Part shown: piece after piece, positions 12,736 through 25,626 of the stretch | Layout of the letters: each line of letters starts with the position of its first letter | Position numbering within the stretch: the stretch's first letter is position 1 | DNA from: Daucus carota subsp. sativus | Taxonomy: Eukaryota > Streptophyta > Magnoliopsida > Apiales > Apiaceae | Assembly (NCBI RefSeq): GCF_001625215.2 | Contig: NC_030385.2 | Span: 28,421,598 to 28,485,597 of the forward strand | Reading direction: 5' to 3' | Length of the DNA: 64,000 nt | Translations under genes and position numbers: made by a program | The notes under the pieces: model-generated | What the model saw: only the letters and a program-made list of their open reading frames with translations | Told to the model about the DNA's origin: nothing | The model's database searches: none

Positions 12736-13115
12736 AGAATTTGTTTTCCAAAATAAATATAAATTATTTAATAATAGTTTTCTTTCGCGAACATTTATTT
12801 GAGGACATTTAAGCCCAATAATTTTCAGTACGGTGTTCTGGTCTGGACATGGTCTTCTTATATGTTCAAGTGTTGTCCAGACATATAATTATTATCATTT
12901 CTTCAGTTTGTAAGTAACTAAGTCTAAGACTAAGAGCAATCTAGTTTCACAGTGCAGAATCTCGGAAGTGCAGAATCTCGGAAGTGTACAGCAATTTACT
13001 TACTGAACAGAGCTATGCGGTGAGTATTGGTTCAGATCTAGATATATCATGTGGTGTTTGGCACACTTGTTTATTCATGTATTTTTGTTTTTTGTATTTT
13101 CCTTTCTCCAGATCT

Positions 13116-14596
13116 ATGGAATGTACCGGTCTTGTGGCGGATAAGTTCGCCGTTCTCCTAGCTTATGAAGAAACTTTGTCGAATAGTTTGGTAAAATATG
13201 TAAATCATTATGTTTTATTTTGATGTCGTCTTCTTACATAGCTACTGTCTGAATTCTTAAATTTGTGTCTGAATATGTTTCAGAATATTCCTACAAAATT
13301 CTCGTCAAAGTACAGTAATCTGTTACATAAGGATATGGAACTAAAATTGCGTAATGGCTATACCTTACCTGTTGAGATTGATTTAGTGAATAGCCAGATG
13401 AGGGGCGTTAAATGTTTTTTCAAGCATTTAGAGTTGAGAGGTGGGGAATTAATTCTGTTTGAGTACTTTGGACGTTCGAAGTTCAACGTTTACATAATTG
13501 GTAGTAATGGGTCGGAGATTCAATACCCAGAAATAGCTGGAGGTTTACCTGCAATAGGTGATTATGTCCTTTTCTTAAAGATTTGGACTTCGTCCATCAA
13601 AACTTACAAACTTGTTATTTAACTGGTTTCTGTATCGTAGTTACAATTGGTGATGCTGGGTGGCGTTTTGTCATTGGTCGTTCTGAGGTAGACCCAATCA
13701 TCGATGAAATTGTGAGTTATGGCTAGTTATGAGTAGTTATTCTTTTTGGGAGAATATACATATATATATATATGCAACTATTCTTTTATGTAGGATCCTC
13801 CTGCTGCCTTCATTGCTCGTTGCGGTTTTGCTTTGCCAGAGCGTATCATATTTGTTCTCTGTAATGGAAAGAGATTTGTTGGAGCATATAATTCAGACAC
13901 CGGACGGCTAAGTGGTTTCAGTTCTATGCTTCAGATAATAGGAAAAGATGATTTGAATGCTGTGAAAAGTTTTTATTTACCTATGACGGTACCAAATTTG
14001 TTTCAATATGTGCATTTGATTGTGAAAATGCTGAGATTGTCTTCCCTGGGACACCAGTTTGTATGGGTAAAGAAAGTCATAAATTTGATAGTGCATATTT
14101 CGTAATAAACTGAATTATATGGTAATTTGACATCCTTTCTGCTAAATATCTTACTTCTACAGATGCAGATGGATCCTATCCTATCATTGGCAAATGGTTT
14201 AGAATCACTGTCGAAAGTAAACATATGTTTGATGACTCCTTCATGGTTGTAAGTGCACTGAGGCATTAACTTGTAGTTTGTGACATTACCTTTATCTCAG
14301 ATTCTATGCTGAATTAGTTTGTTTCTTCCTGGCTTTAGGAAATCTCGAATGAGTTCTCAGACTTGTGTCTGCAGTGGGAAGCCTTCCAATGTATTAATGT
14401 TTATTCAGGAAATGGCTGTTGGAGGCTTCTAATCCGCAAAAGGGAAAACCACTATTGCTATACTATTGAAGATGGGTGGCAAAGACTCCGTGATGATTTG
14501 AGATTAAATGTTGGGAATGTTTGTATTTTCCGATGCCCACGCCAATGTTATGACCAATTCCAGATTCTTGTGGCAAGGGCTAATGATGAAGAGTAA
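13116..14596 (+). CDS. B3-2, three-domain B3-like DNA-binding protein (first copy)
   Basis: Same gene as 27857-29339, with the same exon plan (first exon 13116-13190, second from 13284). It differs from the second copy by one-base changes in T runs: one in intron 1 and one in exon 4 near 13970. The exon-4 change shifts the frame here. I take it as a sequence error rather than decay, because the second copy reads through. Stop at 14596. See the second copy for the domain reading. Confidence 0.72.
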
Positions 14597-15226
14597 AATG
14601 TGATTCTGGTTGTTTTCAGCATTTGACAATGTGGGGGACAAATTTATTCTGACATGTATTTTTAACCAAGAACTATGACTCTTTGCGTTGTTCTGTACCT
14701 GATCTTAAGAACTGTGTTAAGTGTGGTTTTCACTACTGTTGAGTATGCAGGAGCATTGATTGCGTACTTTAAGTTTGATATTCCTGACTTGTTTTTGTTA
14801 TTAGTTTTATTGTTTCCTTTTTCTTTTGAAATAACTTTTATATGTGATATTAGTTGCAGTTGGTTTTATTAGGATGATAGTTTTTCTAAGACTCATCATG
14901 GATATTCGGATGGATATTTGGCACTACTTACTAATGTTTAAATTATCTATTATACTCCATATTTTTCGATGAACATAAATGAATTATATTTGACTTTAAA
15001 TCAAGAACAGTGAAGCTCTCTCATTGTAAGTGAATGTCAAAAAATTTCACAGTGAAGACATAATATATATTAGCTTCCAACAATAGACTCTGTGAGAATG
15101 TCAAGTTGGTGCACCAATTCAGAATTGATCTTGCTGAGCATAACAAACTGAAAAGACATCCTGAACATAAAACAAAGTGCTCAGGTTGCGTCACATACTG
15201 ATCAAACAAAAAAGAATGCACACAAA
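14597..15226. other. Convergent spacer between B3-2 and RepHel (first copy)
   Basis: Holds the 3' ends of B3-2 (+) and RepHel (-). AT-rich with no other feature seen. The second copy is 29340-29971. Confidence 0.5.
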
Positions 15227-18200
15227 CTAAGCCCTGGGCAGTCGTTCAAAAACTTCATGGTAGACAACATTCTGGGTGATATTCGTTGTTCCGCCTTTGG
15301 GTGACTCAATGTATATGCGCAAGCCGTCAGGGGAAGTTACACGACTTACTGCGACGTATAACTGTCCATGAGTGAAGACAGGTTTAGGGAGGAACAAACC
15401 AACTGTTTCAAGGGATTGACCTTGCGATTTATTATTGTCATGGCATAGCATATCTGTAAAGGCATCTGTTTCCTTAGAAGCTTGAAAGGAAGTGTGGAAT
15501 CAGTGGGGAACAGTTCCATTCGTGGAATGAAATGCCTTGTACCAACATAACTACCAGAAATCACCTCGCATTGGACACAATGTGGAAGCAGCTTAGTGAC
15601 CATCATCCTTGTACCATTGCATAAACCTAAAGTTTGATTTAGGTTACGCATTAACATGACAACTACACCTTCTTTAAGTTTAAGTTCATGGCTGGGCAAT
15701 CCGGGAACATTCAGGGAGTTTAAATACTCTGGGGGGAAGCTATGTTGTAGCTCAGACTTTGTTCCAGGGAAGTCTTCTCCATGATCCACACTAAAATAGG
15801 ATACGCTATCTCCAGGTATTTGATCAACAATCACAGAATTTACATGACTTACAGTGCAATTCATTGGAGTGAGTATTGCCCTTTCGCTGAGGTATTTCGG
15901 GTCCTTGTACCGAGTTCCCAGATCTGGAAACGTGGTCCTGATCATCTCGTCTATACAACTGTCTTCAGTGATCTTACAGAACTCAGGTGGAATGACAATA
16001 TCATCTTCACATTCGGCTTCAGGAGCTCGCTCTATTTTCCCATCACCAACTTTCAAAACCCATTCACTAAACTCTTTCATACGCTTTGCCTCATCTGGAC
16101 TTGTACCTTTATGTATGCGCATATTTTTGGTGAGACTGTGTAAGTGGACATTAGTCCACAACTTTGATCGTATTATACATGCTGCCAACACCTCAGCCTG
16201 CGAAGCGTTGGGAATCACTGGTAGTATCTGTCTAAAATCCCCACCCAAACAACAGTAATTCCTCCAAAAGGCATTTGAAAACGTTGGCATCCACTGATTT
16301 CATTAAATCACGTAAAGAACGTCAAGACACTCGAAGGCATAACGATGTTGCATTGGTGCTTCATCCCATATTATGAGGCTTGTTTGTTGGATAAGCTTGG
16401 CTATATCAGACTGCTGTGATATGTTACACATTGAATACTCATCCAACACAATAGGAATTTTAAACCTTGAGTGAGCCGTTCTACCTCCAGGCATGAGAGT
16501 GGCTGCAATGCCTGAACTTGCAACTGGCAGAACTATCTTACTCTCAGAACGGACTTTAGAATTAGTGTCTTCAGAGAAAAGTCTTGCCACAACCTCCACT
16601 GCCGTGAACAAAAAACAGACGGCCTTCGTCATTTTCAACGGACTTCATGATGGTGTTGTAGATGTCCAGTTGTTCATCAGTACAGCTTGAAATTAGAGAT
16701 TTATGTAGCTCCGCATTTCTTGGGTGTCATAGCTGTTTCCTTCCTCGATGATCAGATTATTATCAGCAAAGTCAAATACATTGCAGGAGGCTGTGGCAGT
16801 TGCTTAAAATCTTTGATGGATTTCCCCAATTGATTCAGCAATCGTGGATTTCTGCAAGAAGTTTAAAGAAATTAATAACAGTACATATGTGGATTCAAGT
16901 ATTGTTATTACTAATTAGATGAAAAGAATATGATTACCTGCAAGTGCATAGTACTCTAATTGCTTATCATTCCAAATTAAATGAGGATGTCTGAGAAATT
17001 TTCCTGCGCATCATCAGAATGTCATCAGTCATATTATACTGTGATCATTCCACAGCTTATTAACATCACTGACTCTGCAATTTACAATTATGTGGACGAA
17101 GAGCTGACGAATCTGTGGTGCAAACCACAACTTGCAGACTGGCTCAAGACTTGATGCCATTCATTATCATCATCGAGAAGGCCATACTCCTTGCATGCAT
17201 CTTGAAAGGTGGGGAAAGACTCTACCATTCACTGTCCTCAAATGTATAAATGACAATGGTCCACGCACCTTCGTAAGCAACAGACGTACAGTACCAAAGC
17301 TCACCAGTTGAATGATGAGTATAAAATAGTCTGCCAATTTGTGTGCCTCTTTTACGCATGTTCCAAACTGTTTCGGCCTCATTCCAAACATAATGCTTTG
17401 GGATTTCATCAAATGTGTATTTCCTAGCTTCAACATCAGTCTGATTCAGTTGGAAAAATGCTTCTAATTGGCTACGCTTGTGCTTCTCTCTTCTGACTAC
17501 TTTGGGCAGAGGTTCACTTTCTTTGAATGTACAGTTGCGTTCCCAGGCAGGTGAAAAGACAATCGTTGCACGGATGTGGTTCGGTAATGAATGTTGAATC
17601 CAAATATACGATAAGCTGCTTCACAGGCACATATATACCTCCCATCAAAATACTACTGCTTTATCTCATCAACAGGCTTATCAATATCCACATCTGTTCT
17701 CTCTTTTTTTCGTCCTCGAATTTCAACCGTTGCTCGATCATGACCCTTTAAACAGTACTTAAAAAGGTATTTGATACTTCTTGCATGACAGCAGATTTCA
17801 ACATTGATATGGCATTGAAATTTTTACCAATAAATCTCTGTTATAAGGAACAACCCATTTATTGTCCAATTGATGTTTCCCTTTTGTAACGGTGACATTA
17901 GTTTTCCGTCTACGGTAAATGGGGAATCCAGATTCATCAAATGTGGTGCTTGCACAGTACCTATTTGATAAGTTATTATGTAATATTAAACCACAGTGTT
18001 GGTTTTAATGGGTGTGGAGTCATATTAGTGAAAATAAAGCATGGATTAGAATACTTACTTCTTAGGAAAGTGCCGTATACACTTGCCATCTTTCATGCAG
18101 GGAGATTTTGGATTATCCGGACCACATGGACCATGGATCATGAAAGCTTTCACAGCTTCGTATCCAGAAGGATCAACATCTGGATCGGGAATCTCGGCAG

Positions 18201-18571
18201 AAACATATTGGTCAATGTTCTTCTGTAGATGGTGTTTCGCATCAGCTGCTAACCATATAAGCATGTGGACATGAGGGAGTCCACGCTTTTGGAATTCAAC
18301 AACGTACATGACTGTTACAGAAAAAAAAATAAAGAAAGATAAATAACCTACAACATAGACCACACATCACAGGAAATTAAGAAAATAGAGGAACGTCTGA
18401 ATTCTATATTAATTTAGATTTCATACCTCCAAGACATTCTCCAAAGAAGGACTTGTTCTTTATTCATCAATCAATTGTTCAAGCTTTAATTTAAAAACTC
18501 TAGCAATGATGTCCGGGGAATTCTGCGGAAGACAATGTGGTAGTAGTTTCATCATCTGAAATTTCATCCCA
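15227..18571 (-). pseudogene. RepHel 3' part, first copy, cut by the gap and full of small indels
   Basis: This matches the second-copy RepHel from its stop codon up to the exon before the HUH exon. It contains the helicase C-terminal motifs, the YLFKY tyrosine region and the HVH exon near 18.27 kb. Compared with the other copy the frame is broken many times, mostly by losing or gaining one base in short runs, over 15.4-18.5 kb. It ends abruptly at the N run with no terminus. The pattern suits unpolished contig-end sequence better than mutation, so this may not exist as a separate gene. Confidence 0.75.
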
Positions 18572-18671
18572 NNNNNNNNNNNNNNNNNNNNNNNNNNNNN
18601 NNNNNNNNNNNNNNNNNNNNNNNNNNNNNNNNNNNNNNNNNNNNNNNNNNNNNNNNNNNNNNNNNNNNNNN
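18572..18671. other. Assembly gap of exactly 100 N
   Basis: 100 N bases, the usual placeholder for a gap of unknown length. The sequences on either side belong to opposite ends of the same duplicated block, so the gap probably has negative true length (an unmerged overlap). Confidence 0.97.
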
Positions 18672-18798
18672 TGGACTTATCTTCCGATTTTGTTTTCCCA
18701 AGGTAAGGTATTTCATTCTCCCCACTTCAGTTCTTTTTGTCTCTTTTTTGTTTTGTTCGGATGTGTCAAAGGGATTTTGTCTAAAACCTTGCAGAGCA

Positions 18799-20311
18799 AT
18801 GGAGTTTGCAGGCGTCATTGTAGAGAAGTGGGTTAAAGTATTGACCAATGCTGATCTGGACTCAGATGAGATGGTTTGTGTTTTTTTTGTTCATTGCATG
18901 CCATATGTATCTAAGTCTATGTATATTATGTGAAATGGGCTTGGTATGTTTTTATAATTGCAGCGATTGCCGCCTAAGTTTGTTAAGAAATATGTTAATC
19001 GGCTTAAAACAAATTCCCTGTTGAAATTTCGTAATGGTTACGAAATAGCCACTGTCTTCAACCATGAAACCGGAACATTCAGTGGACTGTCTACTATGTA
19101 TGAGGACTTTCTCTTTGAAGTGGGTCAGATGCTAGTGTTTGAGTTTGATGGTTCTTGTGATTTCAATGTTTATGTCATCGACACTGATCTTACAGAGGTT
19201 GAGTACCCTCCAGTTCTTCATCATACACAGAGTGGGCATCCTCGTGTTGGTAAAATTGTCCTCTAACTGTAGTATTTGTAATGTTCATGTTATCTTTTTG
19301 TTATATCTTCAAATATCGAGTATTGGCCTAAATTTATACCCTCTCTGTTGTTTATCTGTATCATAGTTTCTGTGAAAAGAGGTGGCTTGAAATTTGTTTA
19401 TTTTGTCAAAGAGGAGTCGCCCCTTTATGATGATTAGTAAGTTGGGTTTTGCACTTTGCATTCTTAAATGTTTTCTTTGCTTCATCTACGTGCATGACAT
19501 TACTGTTTTTTGGCAGGAGCCTCCTGCATCGTTTAAAAAGATCATTTCGTTTTTTGCCTGGTTATCAGAACTATATTTTTAGTAATGGGAAGAAGATTGA
19601 CGGGGTTTATAATAATGAAAGTGGTAAATTTAAAGGCCTGAGCAAATTTTGCTCCATTTTAGGCCTTGAGAATTTTAGCCAGTTTAACTTGGTGCTGTTC
19701 ACTTATGAGGAACATGGGATGAGTTCTGTAGCTTTTTTTGATGATCACTTTGTTGAAGTACTATTCCCTGGAACGCCATTGTCTATTGGTATAGTAGTTT
19801 ATACATTTCATTTCTAACCTGTGAGTTGTTATGTTTATATACGTTGCTGAAGACATTTTTATAGCATTGATATGTGCTTGGTTTATAGGTCAAAACTCAG
19901 AGAATCCCACAGCTACTGGACGTATTGAGATTGTCGTGAAGCCTTATCACATGTACCAATACAGCTACGGAGTGGTAATTTTTGAGTTATGACCTTTTGA
20001 ACATTGTTTGGGCATTAGATTTTACTGTTGTTCATCACACATGTTCAATGTAGGATGTGTCAACAGTGCATAACTCGATTACCGCTTTCTGGAAGAAGAC
20101 AGACTACATCAACCTCCACTCAGGAGAAAGGTCATGGAAGGTGCAGGTCAAGTGTCGAGGTGTCAAAAACCGGCGTTCAACAATCAACAATGGATGGATC
20201 CAGCTTCGGGAGGATTTGGGATTGGTCGAAGGTGATATTGTGGTCTTAGAGTGTGCCCACTTTTGTGGTAATCATTTTGCTCTCCATGTTGTCAAGAATG
20301 ATGGTGCATAG
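18799..20311 (+). CDS. B3-1, second copy, with small frame differences near the gap
   Basis: Same six-exon gene as 4057-5570. It starts 127 bases right of the gap. Exon 3 has one A fewer before its donor, and exon 4 has homopolymer changes around 19540-19555, so this copy does not read through as printed. The 5' leader (18672-18798) also differs slightly. Exons 2, 5 and 6 match the first copy almost exactly. I regard the first copy as the reliable version. Confidence 0.68.
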
Positions 20312-20920
20312 AGTTGGTTTATTTGTTATTATGCACTGACGATATTTCCAATGGGTCATCCTCTTCTCACGTACTTATAATTACCAAACTGGTAGACTTT
20401 GCTGTATTGTTAACGTTGGCCCCTTTTGTGTGCAACTGAATATACTCTATTAGGGAGTAGTAAAATTAAGGCTGGTCATTACTTTTGGTTCAACCTTGGT
20501 TATTTACTTTGGTTTATGCTTTTATTGTTTATGTTTTTCGTTTCCCTTGTATTAACATGTATTAAGTTCTCTGCATTTCTGCTATGGCTTGGTATGTATT
20601 AAGTTTAAGTAGCTGTGACATAAGAATAAGAGTTGGCATATTTTATGCTGTGCAGTTGTGGAATATGATATTTTATGGGGATGCCTAAACAGAGGAAATA
20701 AATATTAACTTAAAAAATATTAAAACAGAGTTGCAGTTGGACTTAATATTACAAATCATAAATTGTTTTGGCAAAAGCTCATAACCATACTATATATAAG
20801 AAATCTTATATTAGGGAACTTGTTCAACTGGTTCCTTCTCCAATGGTGCTTATGTTGTCCAAGTGTATGTTGCTTCCAGTGGTTATAGATGTCTAAGCAA
20901 TAGAATTGTAATTATCAACG

Positions 20921-22948
20921 TTAGATTCTGAAACTGTAGCTGAGCATTATGTAAAGAACATATGGTTTAGTTCTCATTACCTCCCCGGTAGAGAACTCGG
21001 TTGGCTGTTGCAGATATTCCTCAGCCTCCATTGGCTCTTGGAAATCAAATCCTTCATGTATGTCATTTGCAATATACATTTCGTCGGTGTCTTGGATATT
21101 GAAACTTGCAACTTCTAGTTTAACAGTATAGTTCCCACCTTCCATTTTTTTGAAAACAGATGGGAATTTACCATTGTACTATAGCATGTGTTAGTGTTGG
21201 TTAGTTGAATTATAATCTAATGTTTAAGAGTTGAATATTGAATATACCTCTTCCTCCAACTCGAACACATCCTTGTGAAATAAACTCCGTATTGCTCTGT
21301 CCATGAGTAATAAATTTATCTCCCCCGTGTTGTCCTTACCAAGTACACAAATTCCAAACCTGTTTTCCAGTCAAAATATATTACTCTTACAGTGTAATAG
21401 TTGAAGTGGTTAAAGTGTTTAGTTGCATGCTATACTTACCTCTTTTCTGGATGTGGCACAAATCTGTTGTTGCAATTTTTACAAATTAAACGACCACCTT
21501 CTTCGTCAATCTGCTTGTAGCATGATGTGCAGACTAAATAGTACCATGCATCACAAACCTCAACATGTTTTATTTCAACTTGGCATACCACCTCTTGCTG
21601 AGTCAAAGGCACATGTCTTGATGTTAGTAAGAAATAGTATGATAAAGCAGAATGTAAGTTATTTTGATATTAACGGGGAAAACCTGTATGTAATCCTCTC
21701 TGACTTTCTTTATATCTTCAACTGTCATCAACCTCAACTCTTTTTCTCTATCGAAGAATCATTGTTGCTTTTCTTCAGTATATCATTAGCACTATAACAT
21801 GTTGAAATATATTAAAAAAAGAAGAGTAACGTATAAGATGAAAATGTGGCATTTGTAGATGTACATTTTACGCAGTTGCACCACACTGTGGTGGTTGTAG
21901 TTGATGTAATAGGCTGTAGGTGAGAAGTTGCAAATGTCCAGTTCCTCTGATGAATAACCACAGTTTAGAATATTTTGTCGGAGCAGTACATATAATTCTG
22001 AAATTGCACTGACTTAAGAGAGTATGGGTTCGTGGAATACCTCTAAACATGCCAACTTTACCACTTGCAATGATTAGGATGAAAGGCTCTTCATACTTGT
22101 TCTTGTGAATATCTCTTGTAAAATCCTCAGCCATTTTGTCCCAAAGCACAACATTCAGAGTTGATCTGCAAAACAGTTTTATGATATAAGGCAACATATG
22201 CCAGAACCTATTTGAATGAGGTACTAAATTATTTAAACAAACACTTACTTTCCATCGGAAATCATCATTTTGACTTGTAGTTGCTCTTTTCCATGTCTAT
22301 TGTTTATTTTTCTTAGAGCATCTCTCTTTGTCACAACACCAACAACATCTGGTATGTAAAATGAGATAGTAAAAATGAAACAAACATATGTAATGTACGA
22401 TGTCCTCAAACTTATGTAGTAAAATTTGATACCTGCAAGTAGAGTAGTTTGTTTTGATAGTTCCTTCATGTCGGCAAGATCGTAGAAATCAAAACTATTC
22501 TTTGCAATGAAATAATCTTTCTCTTCGATTTCTTTTGCCTTGGTCTGATTTGTAAAAAGAATTTGCCGATCAATGTTTATACTTCTCCACTTGTCCTCAG
22601 CAGTCAAGGGTTTAACCTGGAAGTTAGAGATGCAGTACATTCGGCCAAGGTGCAGCATTTTCTGCATTTTGTCCATGAGAAACACTGGCACAAATGCATG
22701 CATTCTGACGTTCTATCACAGTGAATGTCAATTAGCATTTGAAGACGTAATCGTAAAATGTTAACATAGCCAAAAAAATATATCCATTTTGAACTTACTC
22801 GTGCATCAAGTAGTATGATATTATAGCCATTGATATTTCCCCCTGAAATCTTGTGCCCTGTCCACTCTCTTACTATGCGAACTTTTACTTTCCAATCAGT
22901 TCTACCTTGGTGGCATTTACTGAGAAAATCACAGTTTTGGGAGCTCAT
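20921..22948 (-). CDS. RPA-2, RPA70-like single-strand DNA-binding protein (second copy)
   Basis: RPA70-like proteins bind single-stranded DNA through OB folds; plant Helitrons often carry them, presumably to protect the displaced strand during rolling-circle transfer. Exon 1 (22948-22799, 150 bases) encodes MSSQNCDFLSKCHQGRTDWK and the first OB strands, then a GTAAGT donor. The next exon starts NVRMHAFVPVFLMDKMQ. A later exon starts DVVGVVTKRDALRKI, followed by LNVVLWDKMAEDF, the typical middle OB fold. A zinc ribbon with CTSC and CKNC pairs follows (about 21470-21600), as in the RPA70 C-terminal domain. The final open frame (MEGGNYTVKLEV onward) stops at 20921; a donor-like GGTAATGAG near 20980 leaves the true end open. 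Exon 1 equals RPA-1 exon 1 in length, so the two are paralogues. Confidence 0.75.
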
Positions 22949-23330
22949 TTCTTGAGAAATGCTTAAGAACAGTACCAATGGTGGTTAAAATGAATAGCTT
23001 CAAAGAAACTGTTGGGTGCAACTTAATAGCATTAGGAAGATTAACATTTGCTGTTGATTTGATAGGAAGCTGTAAACTTTAATACGGGACTATTACAGTT
23101 GGAGATAAATTCGTGTCATTCAATACAGTGTAGTTAATACTGCAATATATCTTAGAAAACACATTGTGGAAGGAGCTACAATAAGCATATTAGTTACAAA
23201 AGGTGACAATGGTGCAGTTCAAACGGCTGACATAAGTTGCAATTAATGTTCGAGGACCAAAAGTTACATAGAATTCAAATTTTGTCTTCATGCAAGATCA
23301 ATTCTGCAGATGCAAACAATAAATCTCAAG

Positions 23331-25626
23331 TCAGAATTTCAAGTACGCATATGTAGGTAAAATCCATTGCATGGGATAACAGGCTACTACCTTGTATTTC
23401 TCATTCTTGATGGATTTTCGCTTGCCAAGCGGTATCGCATGCTCCAAATCATAGTCAATTGTCTCTGTTGTCTTCCTTGATCTTGTTTTGTTTGAAGATT
23501 TGCCAGTTGGTGGACTCTTATCGTGAATATTACTCTCCTGAGAAAAAGAATGATTAGTACACGTTTTTCTTTCAAAATAAAGTTGTTTAAGTGTAAAGCT
23601 CACAATTGTTAATTCAGTAGCTTTCACTGAAAGGGTAGTATTCTTGACAGGTGAATGCGTTGCAGATGTCTCAATGCGTTTTTCTTCACTTTTATCTTCA
23701 CACAGGGTTGTCTCTAAAACCATGTCTGCTTTGTCATTAATCAGTTCGACACTCTCAGCATTGTAAACATTGGATCCTTCTACTACATTTTCCTTCTTCA
23801 AGATAAGGGTAAATGTACATGAGATTTTTTCAAAAGCCTTCAGAGGCAATGGGAAGTAAGCCGACTCACCATCCTGCAATTCATCCCTTTAAAAAATAAA
23901 ATAATTGAAACGAAACAATGAGAGAATAAATAAATTTCCTGCATTTGCCACCTGAACATCATCAGCGAGAAAGTCATAGACGGTCTTTCCAGTAAGACGC
24001 GTAACTTCATCATCACTCCACATGACAGGTATAGTTCCACTTTCGTCGGAACATAAAGTGATTAGCTGATACCTAATGAATACAATTTGTCTAAAATCAG
24101 ATATCACACATTATATTTATCATGGTTGTAACAGGTAAACTAATTTATACCTTTTATCAGGGTATGGTTTCATCTTCCCACAATTAGGACATTTGAATTT
24201 GTTCCCACTCAATTCTAGATCAACATCGCAGGCGATACAATATTCGGCAAACCATTTCACCTTTTGATCAACTTTTTTCACAGTGAGCTTGCATTGGACT
24301 TTTTTCTACAGGATAAAACAGTACGTTAAAAGTGCACTACTAAACATTAAAAACATTAAGGTGGCAATCACATACGTCGATATAATCTTCCTTCAAGCTG
24401 AGTATCTCTTTCACAGTGAACTTGGGTAATCCAGCTCCATCCTCAATTTCCATTTCTGTTTTATAAAATGTCCCATCTTGAAGGCTGGAATTTTGACCGT
24501 GTCATGTTAGGCAGGAGCTGAACAATGGACGTTTCAATATTACAGTGCTGTTACTTACCTTTTCCGTATTGAGCGCACACTGTGGTGTGAGCTATTCAAA
24601 TAGACACGGGTAGCTGGAAAATTAGTTAGACTAACTTCATCTGTGTGTAATAAGAAACAGGTTCATAAATATGATTATCAAGTAAGTTAGAGAATGGATT
24701 TATAATATGAGGATGATATGAGTACCCTTCCATTCATGAATTTTTGCACTTGCTATGATCATGATGACTGGTTCATCTGATTTAGTATTCATAGCATCAA
24801 GTAGACTCTCTCCAATTTGACCAAAAAATGTTACGTTCACATATGACCTACAAAGCAGTGTATTACCTGTCAATCTACTTACTATTTAACAGTGTGGAAA
24901 TATAAGTATTGACATACCTCCCATCTGTTATAGTACACTTCACATTAAACTTCTCAGCATTGTCCTTTTGATAAAGTGATTTCTTCGGTAACACATCAAT
25001 CACTCCAACAACATCTAATAAACAGCATTAGGTTATGATTAGTTCTTAACAATGCTTAAACAGTATAAGCTTACAGTTTTGATATTATTTGATTTGTTGG
25101 AAACATTTTGTACCTATCAAGAACCGATTATCCTTCTTCATTTTTTGAACATCCTCCAAGGCAAAGAAATCAAAACTCTGTGGATGAATTCTTAGTCCAG
25201 TTCCATTATCTTTAATAAGTTTTGTATCATTGTTGAAATAAATGTGCTTTGAATTCCGCACTGCACGGTAAGTTTCATCTCCATTGTATCTTTTGACAGA
25301 GAAATTATAAACTCTGTAAAGAGCTCCTTCTTGAAGAGAGTCCTTATAGTTGTGGGAGATGTTTGAAGCAATGAAGGCATGTATCCTAACATTCTACAGC
25401 AACAATAAATATAAAGATACTGAAAGGGTAACATGACCGATGGTGTTAATCCAAAAAAATGGTTTGTAGTACTTACAGAATCATCAATGAAGATGACATT
25501 AAAGCCCCGAAACTCATTTTTTTCTTTGCTTCTGCTTTCCCATATTGATTGCGCTCGTACTCGGATGCTCCAGTCATACCTTGAAGGATGTAACTCGGAC
25601 AGAGGTGAATGCTGATTGAAAGACAT
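23331..25626 (-). CDS. RPA-1, RPA70-like single-strand DNA-binding protein (second copy)
   Basis: Exons I can place: 25626-25477, 25393-25114, 25014-24918, 24847-24726, 24640-24559, 24484-24376, 24305-24151, 24072-23952 and from 23873 on; an intron near 23607-23537 is likely. The protein starts MSFNQHSPLSELHPSRYDW, the usual start of Helitron and RPA1 DBD-A (ELHPSR.DW). It continues DVVGVIDVLPKKSLY and YVNVTFFGQIGESLLDAM (DBD-B). Next comes a zinc ribbon (CIAC, then CPNCG) with a C-terminal OB fold (GTIPVMWSDDEVTRLTG), matching DBD-C. A lysine/serine-rich tail ends LPTYAYLKF. A leader intron appears to end at CAG about 12 bases before the ATG. Complete domain order suggests a working single-strand-binding protein for the Helitron. 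Confidence 0.8.

Larger units (their letters stand above)
10888..13115. other. Divergent RPA-1/B3-2 intergenic region with tandem repeats (first copy)
   Basis: About 2 kb without a gene between the RPA-1 and B3-2 starts. It contains a 54-base repeat (two copies), a ~300-base tandem array, and a 16-base direct repeat (AGTGCAGAATCTCGGA at 12951 and 12967) in the B3-2 leader. It must hold both promoters. The second copy lies at 25627-27856. Confidence 0.6.
3935..18571. repeat. First copy of the 14.6-kb duplicated block, ending at the gap
   Basis: This block matches 18675-33320 base for base over long stretches, with an offset of about 14.74 kb. It covers B3-1, RPA-2, RPA-1, B3-2 and the 3' part of RepHel. 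Differences are mostly one-base changes in homopolymers and become frequent after about 15.2 kb, close to the gap. No Helitron terminus lies at its right end; it simply stops at the N run. This fits the error-prone end of a contig rather than a second element. Confidence 0.85.

Noticed and set aside
15227-18571. First-copy RepHel as a long-decayed pseudogene
   Set aside because: Changes are mostly single-base indels confined to the side facing the gap, while the rest of the copy is nearly identical to the second. Sequence error explains this better than age.
18537-18848. Frames across the N run
   Set aside because: Translation of N bases; not real sequence.
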